Shown here piece by piece: positions 1 through 7,327 of a stretch of DNA of 34,400 nucleotides (positions within the stretch are counted from its first letter, which is position 1; each line of letters opens with the position of its first letter). The translations under genes were made by a program, and so were the position numbers. The notes below the pieces were generated by a model. The model was given only the letters and a program-made list of their open reading frames with translations. It ran no database searches and was not told the origin of the DNA. The stretch is taken from positions 1-34,400 of the IMG/VR virus record IMGVR_UViG_3300007363_000057. One strand, given 5' to 3'. The DNA comes from a virus.

Positions 1-25
1 GCTTCGCGCACCCGCATAGAATCAT
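1..25 (-). CDS. Possible start of next early-operon gene (partial)
   Basis: An ATG on the minus strand at 25 opens a frame running off the window edge, with two cysteines in the first six residues (MILCGCAK). It lies 26 bases after the stop of the preceding gene in the same operon. No clear Shine-Dalgarno sequence is visible, so this is only a candidate start. Confidence 0.25.
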
Positions 26-51
26 GCTCGGGAAGGACCCGTGAATTATTT

Positions 52-717
52 TCACTGAATAACCTGCCGCATCAGGATCGCCTTTGCGCGTTCGAGCGTG
101 TCGAGCTCGCAGGTGGCACGCTGGATAGCATTGTCCAGCACGCTCATCAATGCACTTCCCGCTGTGACAAGCGGGCGAGGCGTGGGTAGCGTCTCTGGTT
201 CGCGCATGGCCGGGACACTCACAACCGCAGCGGGGCTCTTCCTCGGCCGTCCTGGTTTCTTCTTGGCCGTGGTTTCCTGCCCCCCAGCTGCCTCACGCTT
301 CAGCTTCCGGGATAATTTCTGCCCGGCGATCCATCTCTCCCGATGCTCCTCACTGACAAACTTCGGCATGACCGCCTTCTCCTTCTTCTTCGGCTCCCGC
401 CTTACCCGCACATCCTTCATCGCCAGATCGAGCGGCGAGACGACCGGCTCTTCCAACGGATCGAGATCGTCGAACGCGTCAGCGTGGTCATGCGCGATGC
501 GTCGATCCTCGGCATCGAATCCATCATCACCACCAGCTTCCTCTGTTGCCTCGTCCGGCTGCCATTCCTCGAACGCCCGCTTGACCGTGTCAAGCACATC
601 CGCATTCGGATCCCAGCACTTCCCGCATGACATGCACTTGCGCCAATCACGCACCCCGTCAGGCGCTTCGTTCATGGCTGGAAACACCGATTGTCCGCCG
701 CACTTCACGCAGATCAT
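52..717 (-). CDS. Zinc-ribbon protein with AT-hook-like motif, unknown function
   Basis: This 221-residue protein starts at the ATG that forms an ATGA overlap with the stop of the upstream gene; a longer open frame upstream is not needed. Residues 3-6 (CVKC) and about 27-33 (CMSCGKC) make a four- to five-cysteine zinc-ribbon-like module at the N-terminus. An acidic middle follows, then a basic stretch KKKPGRPRK that resembles an AT-hook, which binds the DNA minor groove. The C-terminus is a predicted helix (ALMSVLDNAIQRATCELDTL). DNA binding is inferred from the motifs only, and the family is not recognised. It is among the last genes of the leftward early operon, just after the replication module. 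Confidence 0.6.
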   Translation of the reverse strand: MICVKCGGQSVFPAMNEAPDGVRDWRKCMSCGKCWDPNADVLDTVKRAFEEWQPDEATEEAGGDDGFDAEDRRIAHDHADAFDDLDPLEEPVVSPLDLAMKDVRVRREPKKKEKAVMPKFVSEEHRERWIAGQKLSRKLKREAAGGQETTAKKKPGRPRKSPAAVVSVPAMREPETLPTPRPLVTAGSALMSVLDNAIQRATCELDTLERAKAILMRQVIQ

Positions 718-1010
718 GCCGCGGCCTCTTCCGCGTGCCAGACGGAATGCAATCCCTGCAACACCGGCCACAGACGATCCGCCGGCCATCCCCACCACCC
801 GTCAGACGGATACGCGCCCTGCATCCACTCCAACCACTGCGCAAACAGTTCGAACTGATGCGCTTGTGCAACGTAACTCAGGCAGCGAGCATGCCAGCGG
901 CAGTACACGTCTTTCCCCTCCAGGATCGTACACACCGGGATCTGACAGGCCTCGTTCCAGGCACAGAGCCGCCACGTCATTCCGGTCTTAGGACTGATCG
1001 CGGTTCTCAT
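714..1010 (-). CDS. Hypothetical early phage protein, Cys/Trp-rich
   Basis: A 98-residue protein joined by 4-base ATGA overlaps to both neighbours, which supports its reality and its start. It is rich in tryptophan and has four cysteines in its first half (CAWNEAC, CTILEGKDVYC, RWHARC) that could hold a metal, although no standard zinc-ribbon spacing is seen. The second half has an aromatic stretch WWGWPADRLW. No family is recognised. Its position directly after the helicase-loader-like gene suggests a role in DNA metabolism, by context only. Confidence 0.6.
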   Translation of the reverse strand: MRTAISPKTGMTWRLCAWNEACQIPVCTILEGKDVYCRWHARCLSYVAQAHQFELFAQWLEWMQGAYPSDGWWGWPADRLWPVLQGLHSVWHAEEAAA

Positions 1011-1573
1011 TCGCTGAGCTGCTCCACCAATGCCATCACCTCCGGCGCGACCACACCACCAGACGGCAGCAACCGAGCGGCATGCGCCTGCGAGATCTGA
1101 TTCTTCTGCACCGCCTCACTCAACGCCACCTCACGACCGTGGGGATCGTAGCCCAGGCTCACCGACCAGGACGGTGGCTGCCGCTGTGCCCGCGCCACAC
1201 TCACAAGTCGTGTGTACGATTCTTTGAACGTCATCCGGGCTGCGACCGGATCATTCGCCAGGGCCGAGGCCGCGCCGTACGCCTCCCGCATTTCCTCCGT
1301 CCACACGATTGACACCCGCTCATTCGCCAAACAACGCGAGACTAGGCCCCAGGCTTCTTCCGGTCCCGGATGCTGACCGGGCAAGCGATCGAGAATATCG
1401 GCCAGCGTCAACCGGCGCAGTTCACGACGGCACCGCAGCAGCGCTTCCATGACCGACGCCTCCGGATAGCGCGACAACTCCGCCACCATGCCCTCGATCG
1501 CAGCATCGCTCATCGTCTGCCCGACCAGCTCACACGTCACGAGTACCGCCTGCCCGACCTCATGAATGCCCAT
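1007..1573 (-). CDS. Putative replicative helicase loader-like phage protein
   Basis: A 188-residue protein directly downstream of the DUF1376-type initiator, overlapping it by 14 bases. The N-terminal half is helical (VGQAVLVTCELVGQTMSDAA, then MVAELSRYPEASVMEALLRC and LTLADILDRLPG). It has the layout of phage proteins encoded next to replication initiators that resemble G39P-type helicase loader/inhibitors, which deliver the replicative helicase to the origin. A PGPEEAW motif follows at about residue 69, as in those proteins. The assignment rests on remembered sequence style and gene order, not on a search; an alternative is a general replication accessory protein. Confidence 0.5.
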   Translation of the reverse strand: MGIHEVGQAVLVTCELVGQTMSDAAIEGMVAELSRYPEASVMEALLRCRRELRRLTLADILDRLPGQHPGPEEAWGLVSRCLANERVSIVWTEEMREAYGAASALANDPVAARMTFKESYTRLVSVARAQRQPPSWSVSLGYDPHGREVALSEAVQKNQISQAHAARLLPSGGVVAPEVMALVEQLSE

Positions 1574-2432
1574 TCGCCGCCTCCTTTCGCTCCAGACTGG
1601 CCATCACGCGAGCGTACTGACCCCGCACGCTATCCCGTTGCTCCGCTGATTTCGCTTCGAGCGTCGTCGCCTTCACCCCCGTCGCCCATTGCGTTCGCAA
1701 CCCCTCGGCATCCTGCACCAGCAGATTCGTCGGATGCCGGGCCGACACGTAGCGCGGCTGATTGTGTGTGAGATAAAACGCCGCCACCTGCGGAGCCTCC
1801 TCCGCCCCCAGCCGATCCACCAGCTGACAGAGCTGCGCGTTGGTTTTCGAGTTCCGCACCGGTTGCACCCCGTATCGCCTCCGATACCCCTCCGCGTACG
1901 CCTCCCACGTCGCGACACTCTTTGGCACAGCGGGCAGCGTTTTCACCTGCCCGCCACTCTTCTCTTTCTTCTCTTTCTTCTCTTCTCTTTCTTCTTCTGA
2001 TACTGACTCTGATTTATGATCTATGACTTCTGATTTATGATATATCCCTGTGACAGAGGTGGGACTAGGGCGTGACTGACTGCGTGACTCATCACCATCC
2101 CGTTGTTTTTGCTTGCGCTTTCTGGCCTGCTTGCGTGCGCGTTCATCGCGCACCATTCGACGCGACATGACAGTGATTTTGCCGTCATTTTCACGCGAAA
2201 TTTCTCCAACCTCCGACGACATGAGCTCGTCCAAGAGGGGCGCCACCTCCTCAATCGACTTCCCGATCTCGCCAGCCCACCCTGCCAACGAGAGCGTCCG
2301 TTGTCCGCGCTTCGGGGCATGCCACAACGTGCAGAGAAGATCCATCCAGGCCCCACGGGCAGCCAACGACAAGCAGCGCGTATCCCGCAAATAGTCCGAA
2401 GGAAAAAACGGCATAAACGGCAGTTTGGCCAT
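1560..2432 (-). CDS. Phage replication initiator-like protein (DUF1376/YdaU type)
   Basis: A 290-residue protein. Its N-terminus (PFMPFFPSDYLRDTRCLSLA, then ARGAWMDLLCTLW) is the hallmark of the DUF1376/YdaU family, a winged-helix domain found in phage replication initiators comparable to lambda O. Residues 1-100 are this DNA-binding part. A charged linker of about 80 residues follows, very rich in Lys, Glu and Ser (EEREEKKEKKEKS). A C-terminal helical domain (about 175-290) probably recruits the helicase machinery. The next gene encodes a loader-like protein, fitting an O/P-style replication module. The replication origin may lie inside this gene, but no clear iterons were identified. Confidence 0.75.
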   Translation of the reverse strand: MAKLPFMPFFPSDYLRDTRCLSLAARGAWMDLLCTLWHAPKRGQRTLSLAGWAGEIGKSIEEVAPLLDELMSSEVGEISRENDGKITVMSRRMVRDERARKQARKRKQKQRDGDESRSQSRPSPTSVTGIYHKSEVIDHKSESVSEEEREEKKEKKEKSGGQVKTLPAVPKSVATWEAYAEGYRRRYGVQPVRNSKTNAQLCQLVDRLGAEEAPQVAAFYLTHNQPRYVSARHPTNLLVQDAEGLRTQWATGVKATTLEAKSAEQRDSVRGQYARVMASLERKEAANGHS

Positions 2433-2434
2433 CG

Positions 2435-2674
2435 TTACCCCACCACCAACGCCTTTCCTGCGTCCGTTACCTGAAAGTGGATCATCGTGGATGTATAGGT
2501 CGCGCTTCGTTCCAGCAGCCCCTTCGCCGCCAGCTGCACACAGAGCGGATACGTCTCCGCCTTTGGGCTCACGCTGTAGTGATTGCGATAGCTGATTCGC
2601 GCGCGATCGAGGCCGAGGGCATGGCTAAGCAGATCGCGTTCTTGCGGCGTGACACTCACTGGCGTTTCCATCAT
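2435..2674 (-). CDS. Small winged-helix-like phage protein
   Basis: A 79-residue protein ending two bases before the initiator gene starts. The ATG at 2674 is preferred because GGGG lies five bases upstream; a GTG at 2680 is also possible. The sequence TPQERDLLSHALGLDRA, followed by CVQLAAKGLLERS and a strand pair ending FQVTDAGKALV, reads like a helix-helix-wing arrangement. DNA binding is therefore possible. The TDAGKALV ending is common in small phage proteins from early regions. Function unknown. Confidence 0.6.
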   Translation of the reverse strand: MMETPVSVTPQERDLLSHALGLDRARISYRNHYSVSPKAETYPLCVQLAAKGLLERSATYTSTMIHFQVTDAGKALVVG

Positions 2675-2744
2675 CGGCACCCCATCGCGAGATCAAGAAG
2701 GGCTATTGTGATCGCCCCAACCAAAAACCCCCATTGGAAGCTAC

Positions 2745-2909
2745 TCACCGCGTCCTCTTCATTGAATCAATCCATTTGAAGTACCCGTCACCGATAGGAA
2801 GACGAACGGCGCATCTCCTCCAGCGCGGGATATTGCAATAGCACTGGCGGCAGACATGCCCACCGAACGGCAGGATCTTGCTGCACCGCTTGCACGTCTG
2901 GCCGCTCAT
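2745..2909 (-). CDS. Zinc-ribbon microprotein, 54 aa
   Basis: This 54-residue open frame starts with an ATG overlapping the TGA of the upstream gene (ATGA), the usual junction of this operon. Cysteines at 6, 9, 20, 23, 25 and 33 give two CxxC knuckles (CKRC and CRQC) spaced as in a zinc ribbon. The C-terminus is basic. Nothing points to a specific partner; nucleic-acid binding is the common role for such folds. It lies in an AT-richer part of the operon. Confidence 0.6.
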   Translation of the reverse strand: MSGQTCKRCSKILPFGGHVCRQCYCNIPRWRRCAVRLPIGDGYFKWIDSMKRTR

Positions 2910-3160
2910 CCCGCCTCCTGTTCCAGGCGATCAAGGATCTGGTCGGCTTCGCATGTCACGCATGGGGACGGCAGCGCAATCCCTGTGTAGCAGCAATGGC
3001 ATTCGACTTCTTTTTGTACCCGCTTCAACGCCGCCACCAGCGCGGGGCCGTGGGCAGTGACGAGATCGAATAGCTTTGCCCTGGCTGGAACGGGCACTAA
3101 CCCGCCAACCTGTTCACGGCCAGCCTTCTCTATCAGCGCGTCCAGCTTTGGTGTCTCCAT
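2906..3160 (-). CDS. Small cysteine-rich phage protein, 84 aa
   Basis: An 84-residue protein whose ATG overlaps the stop of the gene before it (TGATG) and whose stop overlaps the next ATG. The N-terminal half is helical (PKLDALIEKAGREQV). Four cysteines follow in CHCC and CVTC groups near residues 54-70, resembling a metal-binding knuckle, then a final helix QILDRLEQEAG. No family is recognised. The tight coupling to both neighbours supports expression. Confidence 0.6.
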   Translation of the reverse strand: METPKLDALIEKAGREQVGGLVPVPARAKLFDLVTAHGPALVAALKRVQKEVECHCCYTGIALPSPCVTCEADQILDRLEQEAG

Positions 3161-3338
3161 CAGTCAGTGCCCTCCTTCATGTACTGAATCACGGTTTCCA
3201 TCGCTTCCTCAGTTCCCAGCGGCACCGTTCTAAATGGCCAACGAGATTCCAATTACCTTCTAACCTCTTTGCCACACGCAACTGCCTTGTAGCACCCGTC
3301 CCCAACCCCCACCGATACACGCCACGGTTGCGGGTCAT
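3160..3338 (-). pseudogene. Frameshifted small phage gene
   Basis: An ATG at 3338 has a strong Shine-Dalgarno sequence (GGAGG, six bases upstream). It opens a frame reading MTRNRGVYRWGLGTG up to about LEGNW near 3249. Beyond that the frame gives an unusual Arg/Trp-rich tail and stops at 3189. The -1 frame from the same place reads SRWPFRTVPLGTEEAMETVI and ends in a TGA that overlaps the next ATG (TGATG), the normal junction here. One missing base near 3247-3252 would join the halves into about 59 residues. It could be a disabled gene, a sequencing error or a programmed frameshift; no slippery heptamer is seen. Confidence 0.6.
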
Positions 3339-3354
3339 GAGTGGCCTCCATTTG

Positions 3355-3618
3355 TCATGCAGATCGAAATGCGCTCCACGATTGGAATTGTTCGCCTGGT
3401 AATTCTTTCGTTACATCGCGCTCAGCCCACTTTAAAAACGCCTCCATTGTGACACGCGGGAATTTTCTCCCTGGCGCAACAGAGGGAGAGTCGTACTGTA
3501 CATAATTCCCTAGCGAGGACACGTATAAAACAGAACGGTCATTGACTAACCCGTAACTGTTCGCTGGGCGCTTCCCCCGGTAACATCGACCGACTTTAAT
3601 GTCTGCCCCTACTAGCAT
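3355..3618 (-). CDS. Hypothetical phage protein, 87 aa
   Basis: The start is placed at the ATG at 3618, which overlaps the stop of the upstream gene by one base (TGATG). The longer open frame upstream lies inside that gene. The protein looks like a small beta-rich domain: IKVGRCYRGKRPANSYGLVN, then strands VLYVSS and YVQYDSP, and a terminal helix FLKWAERDVT. This pattern is seen in small early phage proteins of unknown function. The gene lies in an AT-richer stretch than the rest of the operon. Confidence 0.65.
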   Translation of the reverse strand: MLVGADIKVGRCYRGKRPANSYGLVNDRSVLYVSSLGNYVQYDSPSVAPGRKFPRVTMEAFLKWAERDVTKELPGEQFQSWSAFRSA

Positions 3619-4358
3619 CACACCCCCTCCTTCGGCATCTGGATCGGGCCTGCCCATTCGCCGGTATAATTCTTCAATTCCGTATCCCCTTGGCAGTTTA
3701 CTTCCAGCTTGTAGTGCGACCCATGAATGAGCACTAACACCTCTGCGGGTGCCTCCCTGTTAAGTCTGTACCAATAGCCACCCGCCACCGTCGGCTTGTC
3801 CGTGGTCCAGGTGAGTTTGGTAGGCTTAGATTCAAATGGGAGGGTTTCGCATATTGGACTGCGACCAGACAAATTATCGAGCGTCCCTTGAACCTGTGGT
3901 TCATCAAACCTGTCGGAGTCATAGGCAAACACTCCGACAACCTGATAGGCTTGAGCGCACACATCTTCCAGCTCCCGCACCCGTGCTTCCGCTTGAGCTA
4001 GCCGGTTCTCAAGATCACGGTACAGAATTTTCTCTTCGTGACTCATTGGCAAATCTGTTCGCGTACGGAGGATTCTATTTCGGCGCATGAGGTCTAGAGT
4101 TTTACGTTCCGCCGCCTCCGCTCGCTGGCGGAGCACTCGCCGCTCATCGTTCAGCTTAATCAAGACCACGCTTAACGGGTAGCCGTCCAGGTCAGGCGGT
4201 ATCTGATCTTTGGCCGTGCAGAGTTCATTCTCAGCCGCATACGCTCGCTGGCGCAGGGCGGCATCGTGGGCCAGGAGTGCATTTTTATAGCGGTACAAAA
4301 TATCTACTGGAAACCGCTCTGCTAATTCTTCCACCTGTTCCCTCGTCAGTTCCATCAT
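3618..4358 (-). CDS. Coiled-coil phage protein with C-terminal beta domain
   Basis: A 246-residue protein started at 4358 because GAGGAGG lies five bases upstream; the longer frame would overlap the previous gene without a good ribosome-binding site. Residues 1-150 are charged helix with several coiled-coil stretches (LTREQVEELAERF, ERRVLRQRAEAAERKTLDL, ENRLAQAEARVRELEDV). The last 75 residues change character to Trp/Tyr-rich strands (GGYWYRLNREAPAEVLVLI, YTGEWAGPI). Many early phage proteins show this layout, but the function is unknown. Base composition is lower in G+C than in the structural genes. Confidence 0.65.
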   Translation of the reverse strand: MMELTREQVEELAERFPVDILYRYKNALLAHDAALRQRAYAAENELCTAKDQIPPDLDGYPLSVVLIKLNDERRVLRQRAEAAERKTLDLMRRNRILRTRTDLPMSHEEKILYRDLENRLAQAEARVRELEDVCAQAYQVVGVFAYDSDRFDEPQVQGTLDNLSGRSPICETLPFESKPTKLTWTTDKPTVAGGYWYRLNREAPAEVLVLIHGSHYKLEVNCQGDTELKNYTGEWAGPIQMPKEGV

Positions 4359-4377
4359 CCCACCCTCCTCAACAGCG

Positions 4378-4542
4378 TCAATGCGGGCCTCTGCCTCGCG
4401 ATGACCTGCCACCGTGCCGCCATGCGTCATAGACCGCCCGTTCAGCCGTCCCATGATCGGCCCGCCCGCGCATGACCGACATCAGCAGCACCACGCCGCG
4501 GTTGTACCAATCGAGCTGGGCAGGAGTGAGAGTGACGCTCAT
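4378..4542 (-). CDS. Hypothetical microprotein, 54 aa
   Basis: A 54-residue protein starting at an ATG in a TAATG junction with the upstream stop. The open frame extends further upstream only inside that gene. The sequence SVTLTPAQLDWYNRGVVLLM contains a short hydrophobic helix, followed by a basic C-terminus. No family is recognised. Confidence 0.5.
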   Translation of the reverse strand: MSVTLTPAQLDWYNRGVVLLMSVMRGRADHGTAERAVYDAWRHGGRSSRGRGPH

Positions 4543-5255
4543 TAGGCAATCACCTGAACCCCAAGATTCTGCGAATCCAGCCAGAGCTTGATGGCCAGCA
4601 CCGCGTCGAGCTTCCACTTCCCGCCGTCGGCTTCGAAGAGGGCACACTCCGGCACGCTGCCATCCCGCGAGCGCAGCCGAAAGACGAATTCTGATTCCGG
4701 CTGGGCGACTTCACGAAACGTCCGATACGGGCTCAACTTCACGCGGCCCTTCACGGTGACATTTTCTTTCAGCGTGATGCCCTGCTTGACCGTAGTCCGT
4801 TGCGATACCCCGTCATCCTCCGCCAGCACCACCTGGCTCGCCGTCAATGCACTCGCCATCTTCACCACTTCCTGCAGATCCGGAGACTGCACGAAGCGTG
4901 ACAGAAGACCGATCGCAAACTCCTCCCGGTCCATGAATTTTCCAAACGCGAACGGCTGGCCGTCCTCACACGTCGACGAGGCCAACACCACACGCCGGCC
5001 ATAGGCGTCTGTGAACTTACGCACCAACTGCACCTTGGTATGGCTGCACACATGCAGCAAATAGCCATCCGTCTTCAGATCGTCCATTTTCGCCTTAACC
5101 AGATCCACCAGGCCAGTGAGCGTAAGCAGCGGCACCATCGACAACACTGGAGGCGCAATAACCGAGAGCTGCCGATCGGTATAGGCTAACCCCTCATTGA
5201 CCACCGTCTGCGGACCTGCCAGTGCAACGATCTTCTCCACAAATTCCTTCAACAT
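4542..5255 (-). CDS. Conserved phage protein paired with the 'replication terminator' family
   Basis: A 237-residue protein; the internal ATG at 5255 (MLKEFVEKIVAL) is the likely start, since the extension upstream is short and atypical. It has an N-terminal helical part, a central segment LTGLVDLVKAKM, and a C-terminal block with PYRTFREVAQPESEFVFRLR and ALFEADGGKWKLDA. The same order of blocks is typical of a conserved phage protein often encoded next to the small protein annotated 'replication terminator', which is exactly its upstream neighbour here. It also recalls DUF2303/YfdQ-like proteins. The biochemical role is unknown. Confidence 0.55.
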   Translation of the reverse strand: MLKEFVEKIVALAGPQTVVNEGLAYTDRQLSVIAPPVLSMVPLLTLTGLVDLVKAKMDDLKTDGYLLHVCSHTKVQLVRKFTDAYGRRVVLASSTCEDGQPFAFGKFMDREEFAIGLLSRFVQSPDLQEVVKMASALTASQVVLAEDDGVSQRTTVKQGITLKENVTVKGRVKLSPYRTFREVAQPESEFVFRLRSRDGSVPECALFEADGGKWKLDAVLAIKLWLDSQNLGVQVIA

Positions 5256-5288
5256 ATCGATCCTCCATCGGCACAAGCCGGAAATGAA

Positions 5289-5630
5289 TTACTTAATCGA
5301 CTTCAAGGGATTCGTATCCACCTGGGGGAAGAGCGCCACTTGGCGCTGATCCTGTGCGTAGGCCTTGAGCTGCCCCGTATGCCGAGACAGGAACATCTGA
5401 CTCTTCCGCATCTGCACGGGCTGCAGGGCCGGCTTACAGGTAAACGCCACATGCGCCCCGCTCCGGTCTTCATACGGCTTGAACACAAACTTGATCGTGA
5501 GCGACCGCGTCGCCTCCGGATCAGTATTCGGGTCCGTGATATTCGCGAGCACCTCGCGCAGTTCCCGCTCGAACACCTCCGGCACACCGCCGTCACAAAT
5601 GGTCGTCAATGAAATCGACTCAGGCTCCAT
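5289..5630 (-). CDS. Phage protein of the family labelled 'replication terminator'
   Basis: A 113-residue protein containing GGVPEVFERELREVLANITD followed by PNTDPEATRSLTIKFVFKP and YEDRSGAHV. This matches my memory of a small phage family, common in Firmicutes phages, that databases call replication terminator protein. The family label is inherited and no terminator activity is shown by the sequence. It is followed by the conserved 237-residue protein that usually accompanies it, so the two probably act together in early infection. The start at 5630 lies 11 bases inside the upstream gene, with GAGGG just before it. Confidence 0.6.
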   Translation of the reverse strand: MEPESISLTTICDGGVPEVFERELREVLANITDPNTDPEATRSLTIKFVFKPYEDRSGAHVAFTCKPALQPVQMRKSQMFLSRHTGQLKAYAQDQRQVALFPQVDTNPLKSIK

Positions 5631-5823
5631 ACACCCTCTCCTTCTCCGTTAAAAGCTTCCGTTCCCACCGTCTCGACGCTCTCGCCTGCACCGCCAACCG
5701 TGCCGCCCGCTGCCCCCGCTTCACCCGATGCCGCCGACTCATCAGCCGGCCGTTACAGTGCCGACACCGTGCCACGGATGCTTTGCTCACCGGCGCATCG
5801 CAATCGACACAGCGGCCCGTCAT
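5620..5823 (-). CDS. Zinc-ribbon microprotein with basic tail, 67 aa
   Basis: The first 25 residues contain CVDC and CRHC, a four-cysteine zinc ribbon of the type used for nucleic-acid or protein contacts. The remaining 40 residues are strongly basic (RRHRVKRGQRAARLAVQARA), which suits DNA or RNA binding. Its start overlaps the previous stop by four bases. It is one of several zinc-ribbon microproteins in this phage. Function unknown. Confidence 0.6.
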   Translation of the reverse strand: MTGRCVDCDAPVSKASVARCRHCNGRLMSRRHRVKRGQRAARLAVQARASRRWERKLLTEKERVYGA

Positions 5824-6020
5824 GGCTGCGACTCCGTCGGACGCGCCATCGTTCTCAACCCGCTCGGCAGCGCCACCCGCTTGCAGCGCTTGCCGTCCGG
5901 CCGGATCGTCGTCCGATCCATCAGCAGCCCGGCATCCAGGCTCCTCAAGAAATTCTTCCCCATCTGATTCCCGCGCCCCATCGCCCGTCGTCGCGCCGCC
6001 GACATCGGTGTTTCGCGCAT
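5820..6020 (-). CDS. Basic hypothetical microprotein, 66 aa
   Basis: The ATG at 6020 forms a TGATG junction with the upstream gene, whereas the longer open frame reads a Gly/Ala-rich translation typical of an out-of-frame shadow. The protein is basic (SAARRRAMGRGNQMGKNFLR) with a short C-terminal segment PDGKRCKRVALPSG. No family is recognised. Confidence 0.5.
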   Translation of the reverse strand: MRETPMSAARRRAMGRGNQMGKNFLRSLDAGLLMDRTTIRPDGKRCKRVALPSGLRTMARPTESQP

Positions 6021-6322
6021 CAGCGTCCTCCCACGACTTGCACCACCGGCACCGGCTGACGAGTCAGCGCCGTGAGCCCCAGCGCCACCAACAACAACAC
6101 CGCCAGGACCGCGAGCACCCGATGCGCAATCCGCTCCCCGCGCTCCGTCGCATCCGCCATGCCTCGGCACACCCCAGACGACAACCAGCGCAATTCCTCC
6201 CGCGACAACCCCGCCTCCTTCTGCGTCACCCCCGGATGCACCGCCTGCTTGAGCCGCTCCCGATGCGCCCGCATGTCGTCCCGCACGTTCGGCATCGATC
6301 CTGTCGGTTGAGTCCGTAGCAT
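6020..6322 (-). CDS. Tail-anchored membrane protein, 100 aa
   Basis: The N-terminal 65 residues are charged and helical. A single transmembrane segment (AHRVLAVLAVLLLVALGLTA) lies near the C-terminus, with only about a dozen residues after it. This suggests a membrane-anchored cytoplasmic protein, for example a superinfection or membrane-stress factor, but this is speculation. The ATG at 6322 overlaps the upstream stop (TGATG); a GTG at 6325 is an alternative. Confidence 0.55.
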   Translation of the reverse strand: MLRTQPTGSMPNVRDDMRAHRERLKQAVHPGVTQKEAGLSREELRWLSSGVCRGMADATERGERIAHRVLAVLAVLLLVALGLTALTRQPVPVVQVVGGR

Positions 6323-6540
6323 CACACCCCTCCCTGATTCAGGTTGTTGCGTCTGAACTGCTCAAGGAACGCCGCCCGCCGCATCGAAATGTCGTCGAGC
6401 GCCTCAATCACGCCCTGCATTTGCACATCTTCGAGCTTGGTGAAACTGAGGTAGGAATAGACGTTGTGCATCGCGATCTGAAGATCCCGCCACTCCGCAT
6501 AGGTGCCGAGCTGTTGACGTTGCGCCTCCGTGAGCATCAT
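6322..6540 (-). CDS. Hypothetical helical protein, 72 aa
   Basis: A small, mostly helical protein (TEAQRQQLGTYAEWRDLQIA; VIEALDDISMRRAAFLEQF). Two consecutive ATGs at 6540 and 6537 both overlap the upstream TGA, so the start is uncertain by one codon. No known family is recognised; its place among early microproteins suggests a host-interaction or regulatory role. Confidence 0.5.
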   Translation of the reverse strand: MMLTEAQRQQLGTYAEWRDLQIAMHNVYSYLSFTKLEDVQMQGVIEALDDISMRRAAFLEQFRRNNLNQGGV

Positions 6541-6704
6541 CGGATCGCGCCTTTCTTTGGCCCAGGCATCGGCGCGGGCCTCGTGAACTCAATGTGCAGC
6601 TCATAGCCATAGAACGCCGCAAACTTCGACAGGACGGCAATCGTCATGTCCCCAAACTCTTTCGCCCGCAGATCCAGATCCACCGTGACAGATTTCTGAG
6701 CCAT
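6537..6704 (-). CDS. Hypothetical microprotein, 55 aa
   Basis: Starts at an ATG in a TGATG junction and with GGAGG seven bases upstream. It carries a strand (KSVTVDLDLRA), a helix (GDMTIAVLSKFAAFYGYELH) and a Pro-rich basic tail. The longer open frame upstream is the shadow of the membrane microprotein before it. No family is recognised. Confidence 0.5.
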   Translation of the reverse strand: MAQKSVTVDLDLRAKEFGDMTIAVLSKFAAFYGYELHIEFTRPAPMPGPKKGAIR

Positions 6705-6850
6705 CAGCGTCCTCCCTCCCTGCGATACTGCCCGCGCACCCGGTCGATATGCCGCATCTTCACGAGGTAGCCGATCCCAATACCGCACACAGCGATCGCG
6801 CCGATCGCGCAGCCGAGCGCCACCCAATAGATGAACGGATAGGCGCTCAT
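6704..6850 (-). CDS. Single-pass membrane microprotein, 48 aa
   Basis: A 48-residue protein opened by an ATG overlapping the upstream stop and closed by a TGA overlapping the next ATG. Residues 6-30 are hydrophobic (FIYWVALGCAIGAIAVCGIG) and form one membrane helix, followed by a basic cytoplasmic tail. The upstream Shine-Dalgarno signal is weak, so translation probably depends on coupling. Function unknown. Confidence 0.55.
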   Translation of the reverse strand: MSAYPFIYWVALGCAIGAIAVCGIGIGYLVKMRHIDRVRGQYRREGGR

Positions 6851-7128
6851 CACCGCACCGCCTTTCGGTCCTGCGCCCGCGTCAGCAACGCGCCGACGAG
6901 CATCGGTTGTGAAATCCCCACGATCGACCGCAGCACCGGCTGCGCGAGCGACCAGGCCCAGGCCACGCGCTGCAACTCATCCGGCACCGCCGCGAGCAGC
7001 TCCCCACAGGCCCGCACCCATCCAGCCCATTCGTCCGCCTGCCACGGCTTCACCGTCGCCGCCTGGCGCTCCAGATCCTTCCGGATCTCCGCCAGGCAAT
7101 CAGTCTCGCGTAGTCGCATCGAGGTCAT
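6850..7128 (-). CDS. Hypothetical helical protein, 92 aa
   Basis: The second gene of the leftward operon, coupled to the RHH gene by an ATGA overlap. It is helical and rich in Trp and Ala (WQADEWAGWVRACGELLAAV; LQRVAWAWSLAQPVLRSIVG). It may be amphipathic or membrane-associated, but no clear transmembrane segment is seen. No family is recognised. Being second in the operon, it is a candidate partner of the RHH protein. Confidence 0.55.
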   Translation of the reverse strand: MTSMRLRETDCLAEIRKDLERQAATVKPWQADEWAGWVRACGELLAAVPDELQRVAWAWSLAQPVLRSIVGISQPMLVGALLTRAQDRKAVR

Positions 7129-7307
7129 GCGTTCACCACCTTTCCTGGTCGCTTTTTATTCTGATGCTCGACGTGCTGCCATAAAATCGACTCGATGTAG
7201 GCACTCATCGACACACGCTGATTGGAGCGGCGGCGGTATTCTTCGAGGTGATCTTTAAGTGAGGGGGAGATGTACGAAACGATTTGAACCAGATTCTTCG
7301 ATGGCAT
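7125..7307 (-). CDS. Ribbon-helix-helix (Arc/CopG-like) DNA-binding protein
   Basis: A 60-residue protein with the layout of the RHH fold: a strand (VQIVSYIS), helix A (PSLKDHLEEYRRRSNQ) and helix B (SMSAYIESILWQHVEHQ) after a short turn. RHH dimers insert the paired strands into the major groove of short, often tandem, operators. The gene is the first of the leftward early operon, with a strong GGAGG before its ATG. The tandem CCC-decamers upstream are likely targets. It could control its own operon, the divergent gene, or both. Fold assignment is by pattern; targets are inferred. Confidence 0.65.
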   Translation of the reverse strand: MPSKNLVQIVSYISPSLKDHLEEYRRRSNQRVSMSAYIESILWQHVEHQNKKRPGKVVNA

Positions 7308-7327
7308 TGCGCCCTCCGTTATGAGGC

